Below, one piece after another: positions 1 to 11,748 of a stretch of 64,000 nucleotides of DNA (positions are counted from its first letter, which is position 1; each line of letters opens with the position of its first letter). The stretch comes from Arhodomonas aquaeolei DSM 8974 (GTDB taxonomy: Bacteria; Pseudomonadota; Gammaproteobacteria; Nitrococcales; Nitrococcaceae). Where the stretch lies: positions 85,006-149,005 of the forward strand of contig NZ_KB894808.1 in assembly GCF_000374645.1 (NCBI RefSeq), given 5' to 3'. The position numbers were made by a program, and so were the translations under genes. The notes under the pieces were generated by a model. The model was not told the origin of the DNA, did not search any database, and saw only the letters and a program-made list of their open reading frames with translations.

Positions 1-1881
<1,881 letters not shown>

Positions 1882-1884
1882 GAT

Positions 1885-2730
1885 ATGGCCGGTTTCGAGC
1901 TCTGCGGCTTCCCGGTCGGCCTGGACCGGCCGCTGTTTCTCATCGCCGGGCCCTGCGTGGTCGAGTCCGAGGCGATGGCGCTGGAGAGCGCGGCCGAGCT
2001 TAAGGCCATCACCGATGAGCTCGGCATCCCGTTCATCTACAAGTCCTCGTTCGACAAGGCCAACCGCTCCTCCCACGAGAGCTATCGCGGCCCGGGCATG
2101 GACGAGGGCCTGCGCATCCTCGCGCGGGTGCGCGAGGAGGTGGGCGTGCCGGTGCTTACCGATGTCCACGAGGATACCCCGCTCGAGGCCGTCGCCGGGG
2201 TGGTGGATGTGCTCCAGACGCCGGCGTTCCTGTGCCGGCAGACGAACTTCATCCAGCGCGTCGCCGACCAGGGCCTGCCCGTGAACATCAAGAAGGGCCA
2301 GTTCCTGGCGCCGTGGGACATGGCCAACGTGGTCTCCAAGGCCCGCGCCACCGGCAACGAGCGCATCATGGCCTGCGAGCGCGGCGTCTCCTTCGGCTAC
2401 AACAACCTCATCTCGGACATGCGTGCGCTCGCGGTGATGCGCGACAGCGGGGCGCCGGTGGTCTTCGACGCGACCCACTCGGTCCAGCTCCCTGGCGGCC
2501 AGGGCAAGGCCTCCGGCGGCCAGCGGGAGTTCGTGCCGCTGCTCGCCCGCGCGGCGGTGGCCGCCGGCGTGGCGGGGGTGTTCATGGAGACCCACCCGGA
2601 CCCGGAGCGTGCGCTCTCCGACGGACCCAACGCGTGGCCGCTGCCCCGCATGCGCGAGCTGCTGGTCACGCTCAAGGCACTGGACACGCAGGTCAAGGCG
2701 GACGGTTTCATTGAGTCCGACCTCGGCTGA
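1885..2730 (+). CDS. kdsA: 3-deoxy-8-phosphooctulonate synthase, apparently metal-dependent type
   Basis: Condenses phosphoenolpyruvate and arabinose 5-phosphate to KDO 8-phosphate for the lipopolysaccharide inner core. The 281 residues cover the whole DAHP-synthase-like barrel: [39 protein letters not shown] and METHPDPE. Residues 22-28 read GPCVVES. The Cys is the metal ligand of class II KDO8P synthases, where Escherichia coli and Pseudomonas have Asn (MNVLES). The class I CDGPC segment reads SDGPN here. A GGAGG site precedes the start. It lies between pyrG and eno, an order common in gammaproteobacteria. Confidence 0.97.
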   Translation: MAGFELCGFPVGLDRPLFLIAGPCVVESEAMALESAAELKAITDELGIPFIYKSSFDKANRSSHESYRGPGMDEGLRILARVREEVGVPVLTDVHEDTPLEAVAGVVDVLQTPAFLCRQTNFIQRVADQGLPVNIKKGQFLAPWDMANVVSKARATGNERIMACERGVSFGYNNLISDMRALAVMRDSGAPVVFDATHSVQLPGGQGKASGGQREFVPLLARAAVAAGVAGVFMETHPDPERALSDGPNAWPLPRMRELLVTLKALDTQVKADGFIESDLG

Positions 2731-4065
<1,335 letters not shown>

Positions 4066-4067
4066 CG

Positions 4068-4358
4068 ATGGTCCGGGGCGTGCTGCTCGCCTTGCTCCTT
4101 GCGCTGGTCGCCGGACTGCAGTTTCGCCTGTGGTTCGGCGATGGCGGCGTTACGGAGGTGATGCACCTGCGTGACCGGGTGGCGGAGCAGCGCGCCGAGA
4201 ACGAACGCCTCGCGGAGCGCAACCGCGCCCTCGAGGCGGACGTCGCCGACCTCAAGGACGGGCTCGATGCGGTCGGGGAGCGGGCCCGACGCGAGCTCGG
4301 CATGGTCGGCGAGGGCGAGACCTTCTTCCAGGTGACCGGCGGGCGTGACCGACGGTAA
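4068..4358 (+). CDS. ftsB: Cell division protein FtsB
   Basis: Small bitopic divisome protein that pairs with FtsL and FtsQ to link early and late division proteins and activate septal wall synthesis. The 96 residues show the expected plan: a transmembrane helix at about residues 4-21 (GVLLALLLALVAGLQ), then a periplasmic leucine-zipper-type coiled coil (LRDRVAEQRAENERLAERN) to about residue 65, and the conserved ARRELGMVGEGETFF stretch near the C-terminus. It starts two bases after the eno stop and is followed closely by ispD, the usual eno-ftsB-ispD-ispF arrangement. Confidence 0.95.
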   Translation: MVRGVLLALLLALVAGLQFRLWFGDGGVTEVMHLRDRVAEQRAENERLAERNRALEADVADLKDGLDAVGERARRELGMVGEGETFFQVTGGRDRR

Positions 4359-4463
4359 CCCGCCTAACCCGCCGAATCGTCCCGGAATGACTCCACGCCG
4401 CGGCCCCGCCGGCACGGGCCGTCCGGCGGCGGCGCACTCGCCGGCCCGGGCTCCCGTCGGGGG

Positions 4464-5186
4464 ATGCCGGTGACGTATCGGGCTCGACCCCTGTGGGCCG
4501 CGGTCCCGGCCGCGGGGCGGGGCAGCCGTTACGGCGGCGGGCGCCCCAAGCAGTACGAGCGCCTCGCGGGGCGTGCCGTCCTCGACTGGAGCGTCTCGGC
4601 GCTGATCGGCCTCGACGAGATCGCCGGCGTCGCGGTCGCACTGGCCGACGACGATACGGACTGGGCGACGTTGGCCGTGGCCAGCGACCCCCGCGTGTAC
4701 CGCTGCCGGGGCGGGCGTGAGCGCAGCGACTCCGTACGGGCCGCCCTGGAGGCGCTGCTCGCCGCCGGTGCCTCGCCGGATGACCGCGTGCTCGTCCACG
4801 ACGCGGCGCGCCCGGCGGTCTCCACGGCGGCCCTGCAGCGACTGATCCAGCAGGCGGACCCCCGGGACGGCGGACTGCTGGCCCTCCCCGTCGCCGACAC
4901 CCTCAAGCGCGGCGAGGCCGGGTACAGCACCGGCACTGTCGACCGCAGCGGCCTGTGGGCCGCACAGACGCCCCAGCTCTTTCCCCTGGGCGCCCTGCGT
5001 ACTGCCCTGGAAGCGGCCGTGGCCGAGGGCGTCGTGCCCACCGATGAGGCCTCGGCGATGGAGCGTACCGGCGCGCACCCGGCGCTGGTGCCGGGGGAGC
5101 CCGGCAATATCAAGCTCACACGCACGGCGGACCGGGAGTTGCTGGCCGCCGTGCTCGCCGCCCGCCAGGAGGGGCGTGAAACATGA
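4464..5186 (+). CDS. ispD: 2-C-methyl-D-erythritol 4-phosphate cytidylyltransferase
   Basis: Third step of the MEP isoprenoid pathway: couples CTP to methylerythritol 4-phosphate. The 240 residues carry the nucleotidyltransferase signature VPAAGRGSRYG-GRPKQY at residues 14-30, HDAARP in the middle and TDEASAMER near residue 195, with a typical IspD end (GNIKLTRTADRELL). A GGGGG run lies directly before the ATG; an in-frame GTG two codons downstream is an alternative start. The gene overlaps ispF by four bases (ATGA), indicating translational coupling. A 105-base GC-rich gap separates it from ftsB. Confidence 0.96.
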   Translation: MPVTYRARPLWAAVPAAGRGSRYGGGRPKQYERLAGRAVLDWSVSALIGLDEIAGVAVALADDDTDWATLAVASDPRVYRCRGGRERSDSVRAALEALLAAGASPDDRVLVHDAARPAVSTAALQRLIQQADPRDGGLLALPVADTLKRGEAGYSTGTVDRSGLWAAQTPQLFPLGALRTALEAAVAEGVVPTDEASAMERTGAHPALVPGEPGNIKLTRTADRELLAAVLAARQEGRET

Positions 5187-5668
5187 ATCTGCGTATCGGC
5201 CAGGGTCTGGACGCTCACCGCTTCCGGGATGGCGGCCGCCTGGTGCTCGGCGGCGTCACCATCCCCCACGATCAGGGCCTGGAGGCGCATTCGGACGGCG
5301 ACTGCCTGCTGCACGCCGTCACTGATGCGCTGTTCGGTGCCATCGGTGCGGGCGACATCGGCGGCCATTTCCCGGACGACGACCCGCGCTGGGCCGGCGC
5401 GGACAGCCGTGATCTGCTCCGCCACGCCGTGGCGCTAGCCGCGGCGGACGGGTGGCGGGCGGTCAACGTGGACGCCACGATCGTCGCCCAACGTCCACGT
5501 CTCGCGGCGCACCTCCCGCGTATGCGCGAGCACGTCGCCGCGGACCTGGGTATCGCCGTGGCGGCGGCGAACATCAAGGCGACCACGACCGAGCGCATGG
5601 GCTTCACCGGCCGTGGTGAGGGGATCGCCGCCACCGCCGTGATCCTGGTGACCGGCGATGAGCGCTGA
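5183..5668 (+). CDS. ispF: 2-C-methyl-D-erythritol 2,4-cyclodiphosphate synthase
   Basis: Cyclises CDP-methylerythritol 2-phosphate, releasing CMP, two pathway steps after IspD (IspE lies between them). The 161-residue single-domain protein has the metal-binding GLDAHRF at the N-terminus, HSDGDCLLHAVTDAL, GAGDIGGHFPD and the C-terminal TTTERMGFTGRGEGIAA. It starts inside the end of ispD and its last 11 bases overlap truD, so ispD, ispF and truD form a tightly coupled run. IspD and IspF are separate here, not fused as in some alphaproteobacteria. Confidence 0.97.
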   Translation: MNLRIGQGLDAHRFRDGGRLVLGGVTIPHDQGLEAHSDGDCLLHAVTDALFGAIGAGDIGGHFPDDDPRWAGADSRDLLRHAVALAAADGWRAVNVDATIVAQRPRLAAHLPRMREHVAADLGIAVAAANIKATTTERMGFTGRGEGIAATAVILVTGDER

Positions 5669-6728
5669 GACCGCCGGGCCGGTGCCTACCGACCCCACCG
5701 AACCGGTCCCGGCCGCCGGACCGCCGCTGGGCACCGCCCGGATACGCGGTCGGCCGGAGGACTTCCAGGTCCGCGAGATCCCGCTGGTTGCCCCGGACGG
5801 CGACGGGGAGCACTGGCTTGTGGAGATCCGCAAGCGCGGCCTGACCACCGCGGAGGCTGTCCGGCGCCTGGCCCGGGCCTTCGATTGCCCGCCCCGGGCG
5901 ATCAGCCACGCGGGCCTCAAGGACCGGCACGCGCTCACCACCCAGTGGCTCAGCATCCACGCCCCCGCTGTCCCGCCGGCCGTCGGGCCGGTGGAGGACG
6001 GTCTCGACGTGATCAGTGCGGGGCGCCACCGGCGCAAGCTGCGCGTGGGCACGCTGGCGGGGAACCGGTTCCGCATTCGCCTGACGGACGTCACCGCCCC
6101 CCGCCGGTCGCTGGACGCCCGCCTGGCGACGGTGGCGCGCAGCGGCGTGCCCAATTACTTCGGTCCCCAGCGCTTCGGGCGCGACGGCGGCAATCTCGCG
6201 CAGGCGCTGGCCTGGCACCGCGGGGAGGGCCGACGGCTGAACCGGTCGGTTCAGGGCCTGCTGCTCTCGGCGGTACGCGCCGAGGCGTTCAACCGCGTGC
6301 TGCGCCGGCGGGTGGAGTCCGGCTGCTGGGACCGGGCGCTGCCCGGGGACCAGATGATCCTGGACGGGCGCGGCAGCCTGTTCGCCGCCGGGCGTGAGGG
6401 CGCGGCGGGGCTCGTGCACCGGCTGGCCCTGCAGACCATCCATCCCACCGGTCCGCTACCGGGTACCGGCGGGGCGACCGTGGAGGCCGAGGCGGCGGCA
6501 CTGGAGACCGACGCGCTTGCTGGCATGGCGCCCCTGCTCGCACTCCTGGAGGCCCGGCGGATGCGCGCCGCGCGCCGGGCGTTGCGGCTGCGCGTGGCGG
6601 CGCTGTCGTGGCACTGGGAGGGGCCGGCGGAGCTGGTCGTCGCCTTCCGGCTGCCGCCGGGCAGCTACGCCACCACGGTGCTCGCCGAGTGCCTCCGGCT
6701 CACGGAGGCGGAGCCGGTCGCGGAGTAG
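5658..6728 (+). CDS. truD: tRNA pseudouridine(13) synthase
   Basis: Isomerises uridine 13 of tRNA(Glu) to pseudouridine. The 356 residues match the family. Motifs are FQVREIPL near the N-terminus, GLKDRHALTTQW holding the catalytic Asp, the family signature NYFGPQRFGRDGGN around residue 155, and GSYATTVLAE near the C-terminus. The order ispF-truD is widespread in gammaproteobacteria (often followed by surE and pcm, which are absent here). It ends 21 bases from the convergent cysB gene, with no obvious terminator between them. Confidence 0.95.
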   Translation: MSAETAGPVPTDPTEPVPAAGPPLGTARIRGRPEDFQVREIPLVAPDGDGEHWLVEIRKRGLTTAEAVRRLARAFDCPPRAISHAGLKDRHALTTQWLSIHAPAVPPAVGPVEDGLDVISAGRHRRKLRVGTLAGNRFRIRLTDVTAPRRSLDARLATVARSGVPNYFGPQRFGRDGGNLAQALAWHRGEGRRLNRSVQGLLLSAVRAEAFNRVLRRRVESGCWDRALPGDQMILDGRGSLFAAGREGAAGLVHRLALQTIHPTGPLPGTGGATVEAEAAALETDALAGMAPLLALLEARRMRAARRALRLRVAALSWHWEGPAELVVAFRLPPGSYATTVLAECLRLTEAEPVAE

Positions 6729-6749
6729 CAGAGTGCCGGTGCCCGCCCT

Positions 6750-7757
<1,008 letters not shown>

Positions 7758-7760
7758 CTA

Positions 7761-7788
7761 ATTTTAATCGACTATATTCTTTTTTCAA
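7761..7788 (-). promoter_or_regulatory. Candidate sigma-70 promoter of cysB
   Basis: On the minus strand TTGAAA (7783-7788) and TAAAAT (7761-7766) are 16 bases apart, about 30 bases before the cysB ATG. The stretch is strikingly AT-rich against its surroundings. CysB commonly represses its own gene, so an operator may overlap, but no specific CysB site can be defined by eye. The same island may also serve the divergent methyltransferase gene. Confidence 0.6.
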
Positions 7789-7839
7789 ATATGCGTCAGG
7801 CGCTAGGGTAGGGGCATCCGAAACAGACGGGGGCCGCCT

Positions 7840-8679
7840 GTGACCGATCAAGACCCGACCCTGACCTTTGCCCCCGCCGGGTACGGTGGCCGTACCGGCG
7901 CCGTCAGCCTGGTGGGCGCCGGCCCCGGCGATCCGGATCTGCTGACCCTGCGCGGTTACCGCCGCCTGCGCGCGGCGGACGTGGTGCTCCATGACCGCCT
8001 CGTCGCCGCCGAGATCGTCGCACTGGCGCCGGCCTCGGCCCAGCGGATCTACGTGGGCAAGCAGCGGGATCGTCATCCGGTGCCCCAGTCGCGCATCAAC
8101 GCGCTGCTGATCGACTACGCGCGGCGAGGTCTGCGCGTGGTGCGCCTGAAGGGCGGCGATCCGTTCATCTTCGGCCGCGGCGGCGAGGAGCTGGAGGAGC
8201 TCATGGCCGCCGGCGTGCCGTTCGAGGTCGTTCCCGGGGTCACCGCGGCGAGCGGCTGTGCCGCTTACGCAGGTATCCCTCTCACCCACCGGGACCACGC
8301 CCAGTCCTGTGTGTTCGTCACCGGGCACCGTAAGGCCAACGGCGAGCTGGCGCTGGATTTCGACCAGCTCGCACGTCCGCAGCAGACGGTCGTGTTCTAC
8401 ATGGGGCTGGCCGGGATTGACCGCCTGGTGGCCGGTCTGCTCGCGCACGGTGCACCGTCGGAGCGGCCGGCGGCGGTGGTCCAGCAGGGTACGACGGCAG
8501 CGCAGCGCGTGGTCGCTGGGCGGCTGGACGCGCTGCCGGGGCTGGTCCGCGATGCGGGCCTGCGGGCGCCGACGCTCATCGTGGTGGGGGAGGTGGTCCG
8601 GCTGCGTGAACGACTGGCCTGGTTCGATCCGGCGACGGCGGAGAATGCGGTCGCCGGCTGGTCGACGGCGCAGGGGTAG
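7840..8679 (+). CDS. cobA: Uroporphyrinogen-III C-methyltransferase
   Basis: SAM-dependent methylation of uroporphyrinogen III at C2 and C7 to precorrin-2, the branch point to siroheme and cobalamin. The 279-residue protein has the SUMT core: [16 protein letters not shown] at about residue 24, [34 protein letters not shown] and the late [10 protein letters not shown]. It is the methyltransferase alone, without the CysG oxidase-ferrochelatase part. The start is GTG with GGGGGC upstream. Divergence from cysB suggests siroheme supply for sulfite reduction rather than B12 synthesis. The name cysG (C-terminal part) would be equally apt. Confidence 0.92.
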   Translation: MTDQDPTLTFAPAGYGGRTGAVSLVGAGPGDPDLLTLRGYRRLRAADVVLHDRLVAAEIVALAPASAQRIYVGKQRDRHPVPQSRINALLIDYARRGLRVVRLKGGDPFIFGRGGEELEELMAAGVPFEVVPGVTAASGCAAYAGIPLTHRDHAQSCVFVTGHRKANGELALDFDQLARPQQTVVFYMGLAGIDRLVAGLLAHGAPSERPAAVVQQGTTAAQRVVAGRLDALPGLVRDAGLRAPTLIVVGEVVRLRERLAWFDPATAENAVAGWSTAQG

Positions 8680-8685
8680 GAGGTC

Positions 8686-8711
8686 GCCGGGCCCCGCGGC
8701 GGGGGCCCGGC
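8686..8711. terminator. Hairpin between convergent genes
   Basis: A perfect 10-base-pair GC stem (GCCGGGCCCC with GGGGCCCGGC, six-base loop) lies in the 42 bases between the stops of cobA and the opposing BI-1 family gene. No uridine tract follows on either strand, so termination is inferred from position and stability only. Confidence 0.5.
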
Positions 8712-8721
8712 CGTACGGCGC

Positions 8722-9405
8722 TCAGTCCTCGCCGGCGAAGAAGCCGAGGAGCTGGAGCAGGCTGGTGAACAGGTTGAACAGCGCCACGTACAGCGTGACC
8801 GTCGCCATGATGTAGTTGGTCTCGCCGCCGTGGATCATCTCGCTGGTCTGATAGAGGATCAGCCCGCACATCAGCAGCATGAACGCCGCGCTCACCGCCA
8901 GCGACAGCGCCGGCAGAGAGAAGAACATCGCACCCAGGCTGGCGAAGAACGCCACCAGGATCCCCGCGAACAGGAATCCGCGCAGGAAGCTGAAGTCCTT
9001 CTGCGTGCTCAGCGCATAGCCGGAGAGGCCGAGGAAGATTGCCCCCGTGCCGCCCAGGGCGGTGAGCACCAGCTCCGTGCCGTTGCTGAACGTGTGCACG
9101 TAGAGGTTGAGGATCGGTCCCAGGGTGTAGCCCATGAAGCCGGTCAGCGCGAAGACGGCTGCCAGGCCCCACACGCTGTTGCGCAGCGCGTTGGTCAGGA
9201 AGAGCAGGCCGAAGTAGCCCACCAGGACCACGATGAAGTTCAGCGGCGGCGCGTTGGTGGCCATTGCCATTCCGGCGGTCACCGCGCTGAACAGCAGTGT
9301 CATCGACAGCAGCAGATAGGTGTTGCGGATGACCGCGTTGGTGGCCAGCGCCGACGCGTCCGTTCCGGCGCGGTTCATCGGCGTGACACGAGAGTTCTCG
9401 GACAT
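8722..9405 (-). CDS. Bax inhibitor-1/YccA family inner-membrane protein
   Basis: Member of the BI-1 (UPF0005) family of seven-helix membrane proteins, related to YccA, an FtsH-associated modulator; some members act as pH-sensitive calcium leak channels. The 227 residues have about seven hydrophobic helices from residue 26 on (NTYLLLSMTLLFSAVTAGMA first) and end with the family's charged tail GFFAGED. The frame continues upstream, but AGGAGG lies nine bases before this ATG (MSENSRVTP). It is a single-gene unit whose start faces the 5'-nucleotidase gene across 142 bases. Physiological role unknown. Confidence 0.9.
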   Translation of the reverse strand: MSENSRVTPMNRAGTDASALATNAVIRNTYLLLSMTLLFSAVTAGMAMATNAPPLNFIVVLVGYFGLLFLTNALRNSVWGLAAVFALTGFMGYTLGPILNLYVHTFSNGTELVLTALGGTGAIFLGLSGYALSTQKDFSFLRGFLFAGILVAFFASLGAMFFSLPALSLAVSAAFMLLMCGLILYQTSEMIHGGETNYIMATVTLYVALFNLFTSLLQLLGFFAGED

Positions 9406-9547
9406 GGGTGGATAGCCTCCTGGTTGTCGTGTCCGTTCGGTCGCAGTATGCCATTCCCCGGCGGGAAGCCATATAGGCATTCCCGCTCCTGATAGACTGC
9501 ATGATGACGCCGGGGTTCCCCGGTACACGGTTGACCAGGAGGGCGGT

Positions 9548-10498
9548 ATGCCGGTGACGCTGGAAGCGGAGTTGGTGGTGGCGATCTCCTCGCGCACGCT
9601 GTTCGATCTCGAGGACAGCCACGCGGTGTTCGAGCGTGAGGGCGTGGAGCCCTATTCGGCCTATCAGATCGAGCGCGAGGGCGAGATCCTGGACCCGGGG
9701 GTGGCCTTTCCGCTGGTGCGCAAGCTCCTGCGCCTGAACGAGGGCCGCGAGCGGCCGCTGGTGGAGGTGATCCTGCTCTCGCGCAACAGCGCGGACACCG
9801 GTCTGCGCATCTTCAACTCCATCGAGCACCACGGCCTGGGGATCACCCGCGCGGCATTCACCAACGGCTCCCCGCCGTGGCGCTACGTCGAGCCCTTCGG
9901 TGCGGACCTGTTCCTCTCCGCGGACGCCGGCGACGTCGCCGAGGCCCTGCGTGCCGGCTGTGCGGCCGCCGCGCTGGGGCCCGGCGCGGTGGCGCGGGCG
10001 CCGGTGGACGACGAGATCCGCATCGCCTTCGACGGCGACGCCGTGCTGTTCTCCGACGAGGCCGAGCGGGTGTTCCGGGAGCAGGGCCTGGACGCGTTCC
10101 AGGCCGCGGAGCGCAGCGCCGCCCGCGACCCGCTCTCCGGCGGACCGTTCAAGGGCTTCCTGCAGGCGCTGCAGCGCATCCAGGCCGCTTTCCCGTTCGC
10201 CGCCTCGCCGATCCGCACGGCGCTGGTCACGGCCCGCGGCGCGCCGGCCCACGAGCGGGTGATCCGGACCCTGCGGGCCTGGGAGATCCGCATCGACGAG
10301 GCGCTGTTCCTCGGTGGGATGGACAAGACGCCGTTCCTGAAGGCCTTCGGGGCGGATATCTTCTTCGATGACCAGCACGGCCACGTCGAACGGGCCTCGG
10401 GGGCGGTGGCTACCGGGCACGTGCCCCACGGTGTGGCCAATGAGCCGGAGGCCGGCGATGGTGCGGCGCGCCTTGAAGGCGGGGGGCAAAACCCTTAA
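9548..10498 (+). CDS. Cytosolic 5'-nucleotidase, NT5C1-like family
   Basis: Predicted to dephosphorylate nucleoside monophosphates. The 316 residues span the Pfam 5-nucleotidase family (PF06189) that includes the animal cytosolic enzyme cN-I. Seen here: VVAISSRTLFDLED with the N-terminal region, ILLSRNSADTGLRIFNSI, RAAFTNGSPPWRYV, then RIAFDGDAVLFSDE with the nucleophile/acid Asp region at about residue 160, PIRTALVTARGAPAHERV and ADIFFDDQHGHVE. Several of these blocks resemble the human protein closely. AGGAGGG precedes the ATG. thrH follows 50 bases downstream in the same direction. Confidence 0.88.
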   Translation: MPVTLEAELVVAISSRTLFDLEDSHAVFEREGVEPYSAYQIEREGEILDPGVAFPLVRKLLRLNEGRERPLVEVILLSRNSADTGLRIFNSIEHHGLGITRAAFTNGSPPWRYVEPFGADLFLSADAGDVAEALRAGCAAAALGPGAVARAPVDDEIRIAFDGDAVLFSDEAERVFREQGLDAFQAAERSAARDPLSGGPFKGFLQALQRIQAAFPFAASPIRTALVTARGAPAHERVIRTLRAWEIRIDEALFLGGMDKTPFLKAFGADIFFDDQHGHVERASGAVATGHVPHGVANEPEAGDGAARLEGGGQNP

Positions 10499-10548
10499 GT
10501 TTGCCGCCTTTGCGCCACGGGGCGCGGGATGCGCCGGAGGAAAACACC

Positions 10549-11157
10549 GTGAAGATCGTCTGCCTCGACCTGGAGGGCGTGCTGGTCCCGGAGATCTGGA
10601 TCGACTTCGCCGAGCTCACCGGCATCGACGAGCTGCGAGCGACCACCCGGGACGTGCCGGATTACGATGAGCTGATGCGTTTCCGCCTGGACGTGCTGGC
10701 GCGCAACGGCCTCGGACTGCCCGACATCGAGCGGGTGATCGCGGACATGGCCCCGCTGGAGGGCGCACGCGCCTTTCTCGACGAACTGCGTGAGCGCTAC
10801 CAGGTCGTGATCCTTTCGGACACCTTCTACGAGTTCGCGCGCCCGCTGATGCGCCAGCTCGGCTGGCCGACGCTGTTCTGCCACGAGCTCGGCGTGGCCG
10901 GGGACGGCCGCATCACCGATTACCGGCTGCGCCTGGCGGATCACAAACGCCGCTCAGTGGAGGCCTTCCGCGGGCTGAACTTCCGTACCGTGGCCGCCGG
11001 TGATTCGTACAATGACACCTCCATGCTCGGTGCCGCCCACGCCGGTATCCTGTTCCGGCCGCCGCAGAACGTGATCGACGAGTTCCCGCAGTTCCCGGTG
11101 GCCACGGATTACGACGGGCTCGCCGGGAACATCCACCAGGCCCTGGCGACGGACTGA
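10549..11157 (+). CDS. thrH: Phosphoserine phosphatase / homoserine phosphotransferase ThrH
   Basis: HAD-superfamily enzyme that removes phosphate from phosphoserine and can transfer it to homoserine, studied in Pseudomonas aeruginosa. The 202 residues begin VKIVCLDLEGVLVPEIW. The nucleophile motif is DLEG, Glu replacing the usual second Asp, which is characteristic of ThrH. Other family blocks are ILSDTFYEFARPLMRQLG, AAGDSYNDTSML and FPQFPVATDY. The GTG at 10549 is chosen over an upstream in-frame ATG because GGAGGAAAACACC directly precedes it and homologues start there. It may supply serine for the cysteine genes nearby, but that is inference. Confidence 0.94.
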   Translation: MKIVCLDLEGVLVPEIWIDFAELTGIDELRATTRDVPDYDELMRFRLDVLARNGLGLPDIERVIADMAPLEGARAFLDELRERYQVVILSDTFYEFARPLMRQLGWPTLFCHELGVAGDGRITDYRLRLADHKRRSVEAFRGLNFRTVAAGDSYNDTSMLGAAHAGILFRPPQNVIDEFPQFPVATDYDGLAGNIHQALATD

Positions 11158-11175
11158 GTCCGCGACCGAGGCGAC

Positions 11176-11748
11176 ATGCGTGTAGCCCTGCTGTCCGACA
11201 CCCACGGATTCGTGGATCCGCGGATCGCCGAGCGGGTGACGGAGTGCGACATCGCCGTGCACGCCGGCGACATCGGCGGCGCGGACGTGCTCCTCTCGCT
11301 CCAGCCCCGCGAGGAGCTGGTCGCGATCCGCGGCAACAACGACACGCCGGAGCGCTGGTCCGAGGGGGAGCGCCACGTCCTCGACACGCTCCCGGCCGAG
11401 ACCGCCCTGGACCTGCCCGGTGGCCGGCTGGTCGTCCTCCACGGTGACGACAGCGGCACCCTGGCCCAGCGCGGGCGGCGCTACCGCCGCCGGTTCCATG
11501 ACGCGGCGGCGGTGGTGTTCGGCCATAGTCACCGCCTGTCCACGGACCTCGACGAGCACCCCTGGCTGCTCAATCCCGGAGCGGCGGGGCGCACGCGCAC
11601 CAACGGCGGTCCGTCCATGCTGGTGCTGACCTGCGGCGACGACGGGCCGTGGCGGGTGGAGCCGCTGCGTTTCGATCCCGGGCGCTACCCGTCCCTGCGC
11701 CGCCGGGAGCGGCCTGCCCGGGAGACCGGGGACGACGAGTCCGAATGA
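11176..11748 (+). CDS. YfcE-type metallophosphoesterase
   Basis: Small calcineurin-like phosphoesterase of the YfcE/MJ0936 group, which hydrolyse phosphodiesters with two metal ions; the natural substrate is unknown. The 190 residues contain all metal-binding blocks: LLSDTHGFVD (residues 5-14), HAGDIGG, RGNNDTPE, VVLHGDD and FGHSHRL. The charged C-terminus (about the last 25 residues) is probably disordered. Its stop overlaps the hrpA start (ATGA), implying co-translation. With the two preceding genes it makes a run of three phosphatase-type enzymes of unrelated folds. Confidence 0.9.
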   Translation: MRVALLSDTHGFVDPRIAERVTECDIAVHAGDIGGADVLLSLQPREELVAIRGNNDTPERWSEGERHVLDTLPAETALDLPGGRLVVLHGDDSGTLAQRGRRYRRRFHDAAAVVFGHSHRLSTDLDEHPWLLNPGAAGRTRTNGGPSMLVLTCGDDGPWRVEPLRFDPGRYPSLRRRERPARETGDDESE

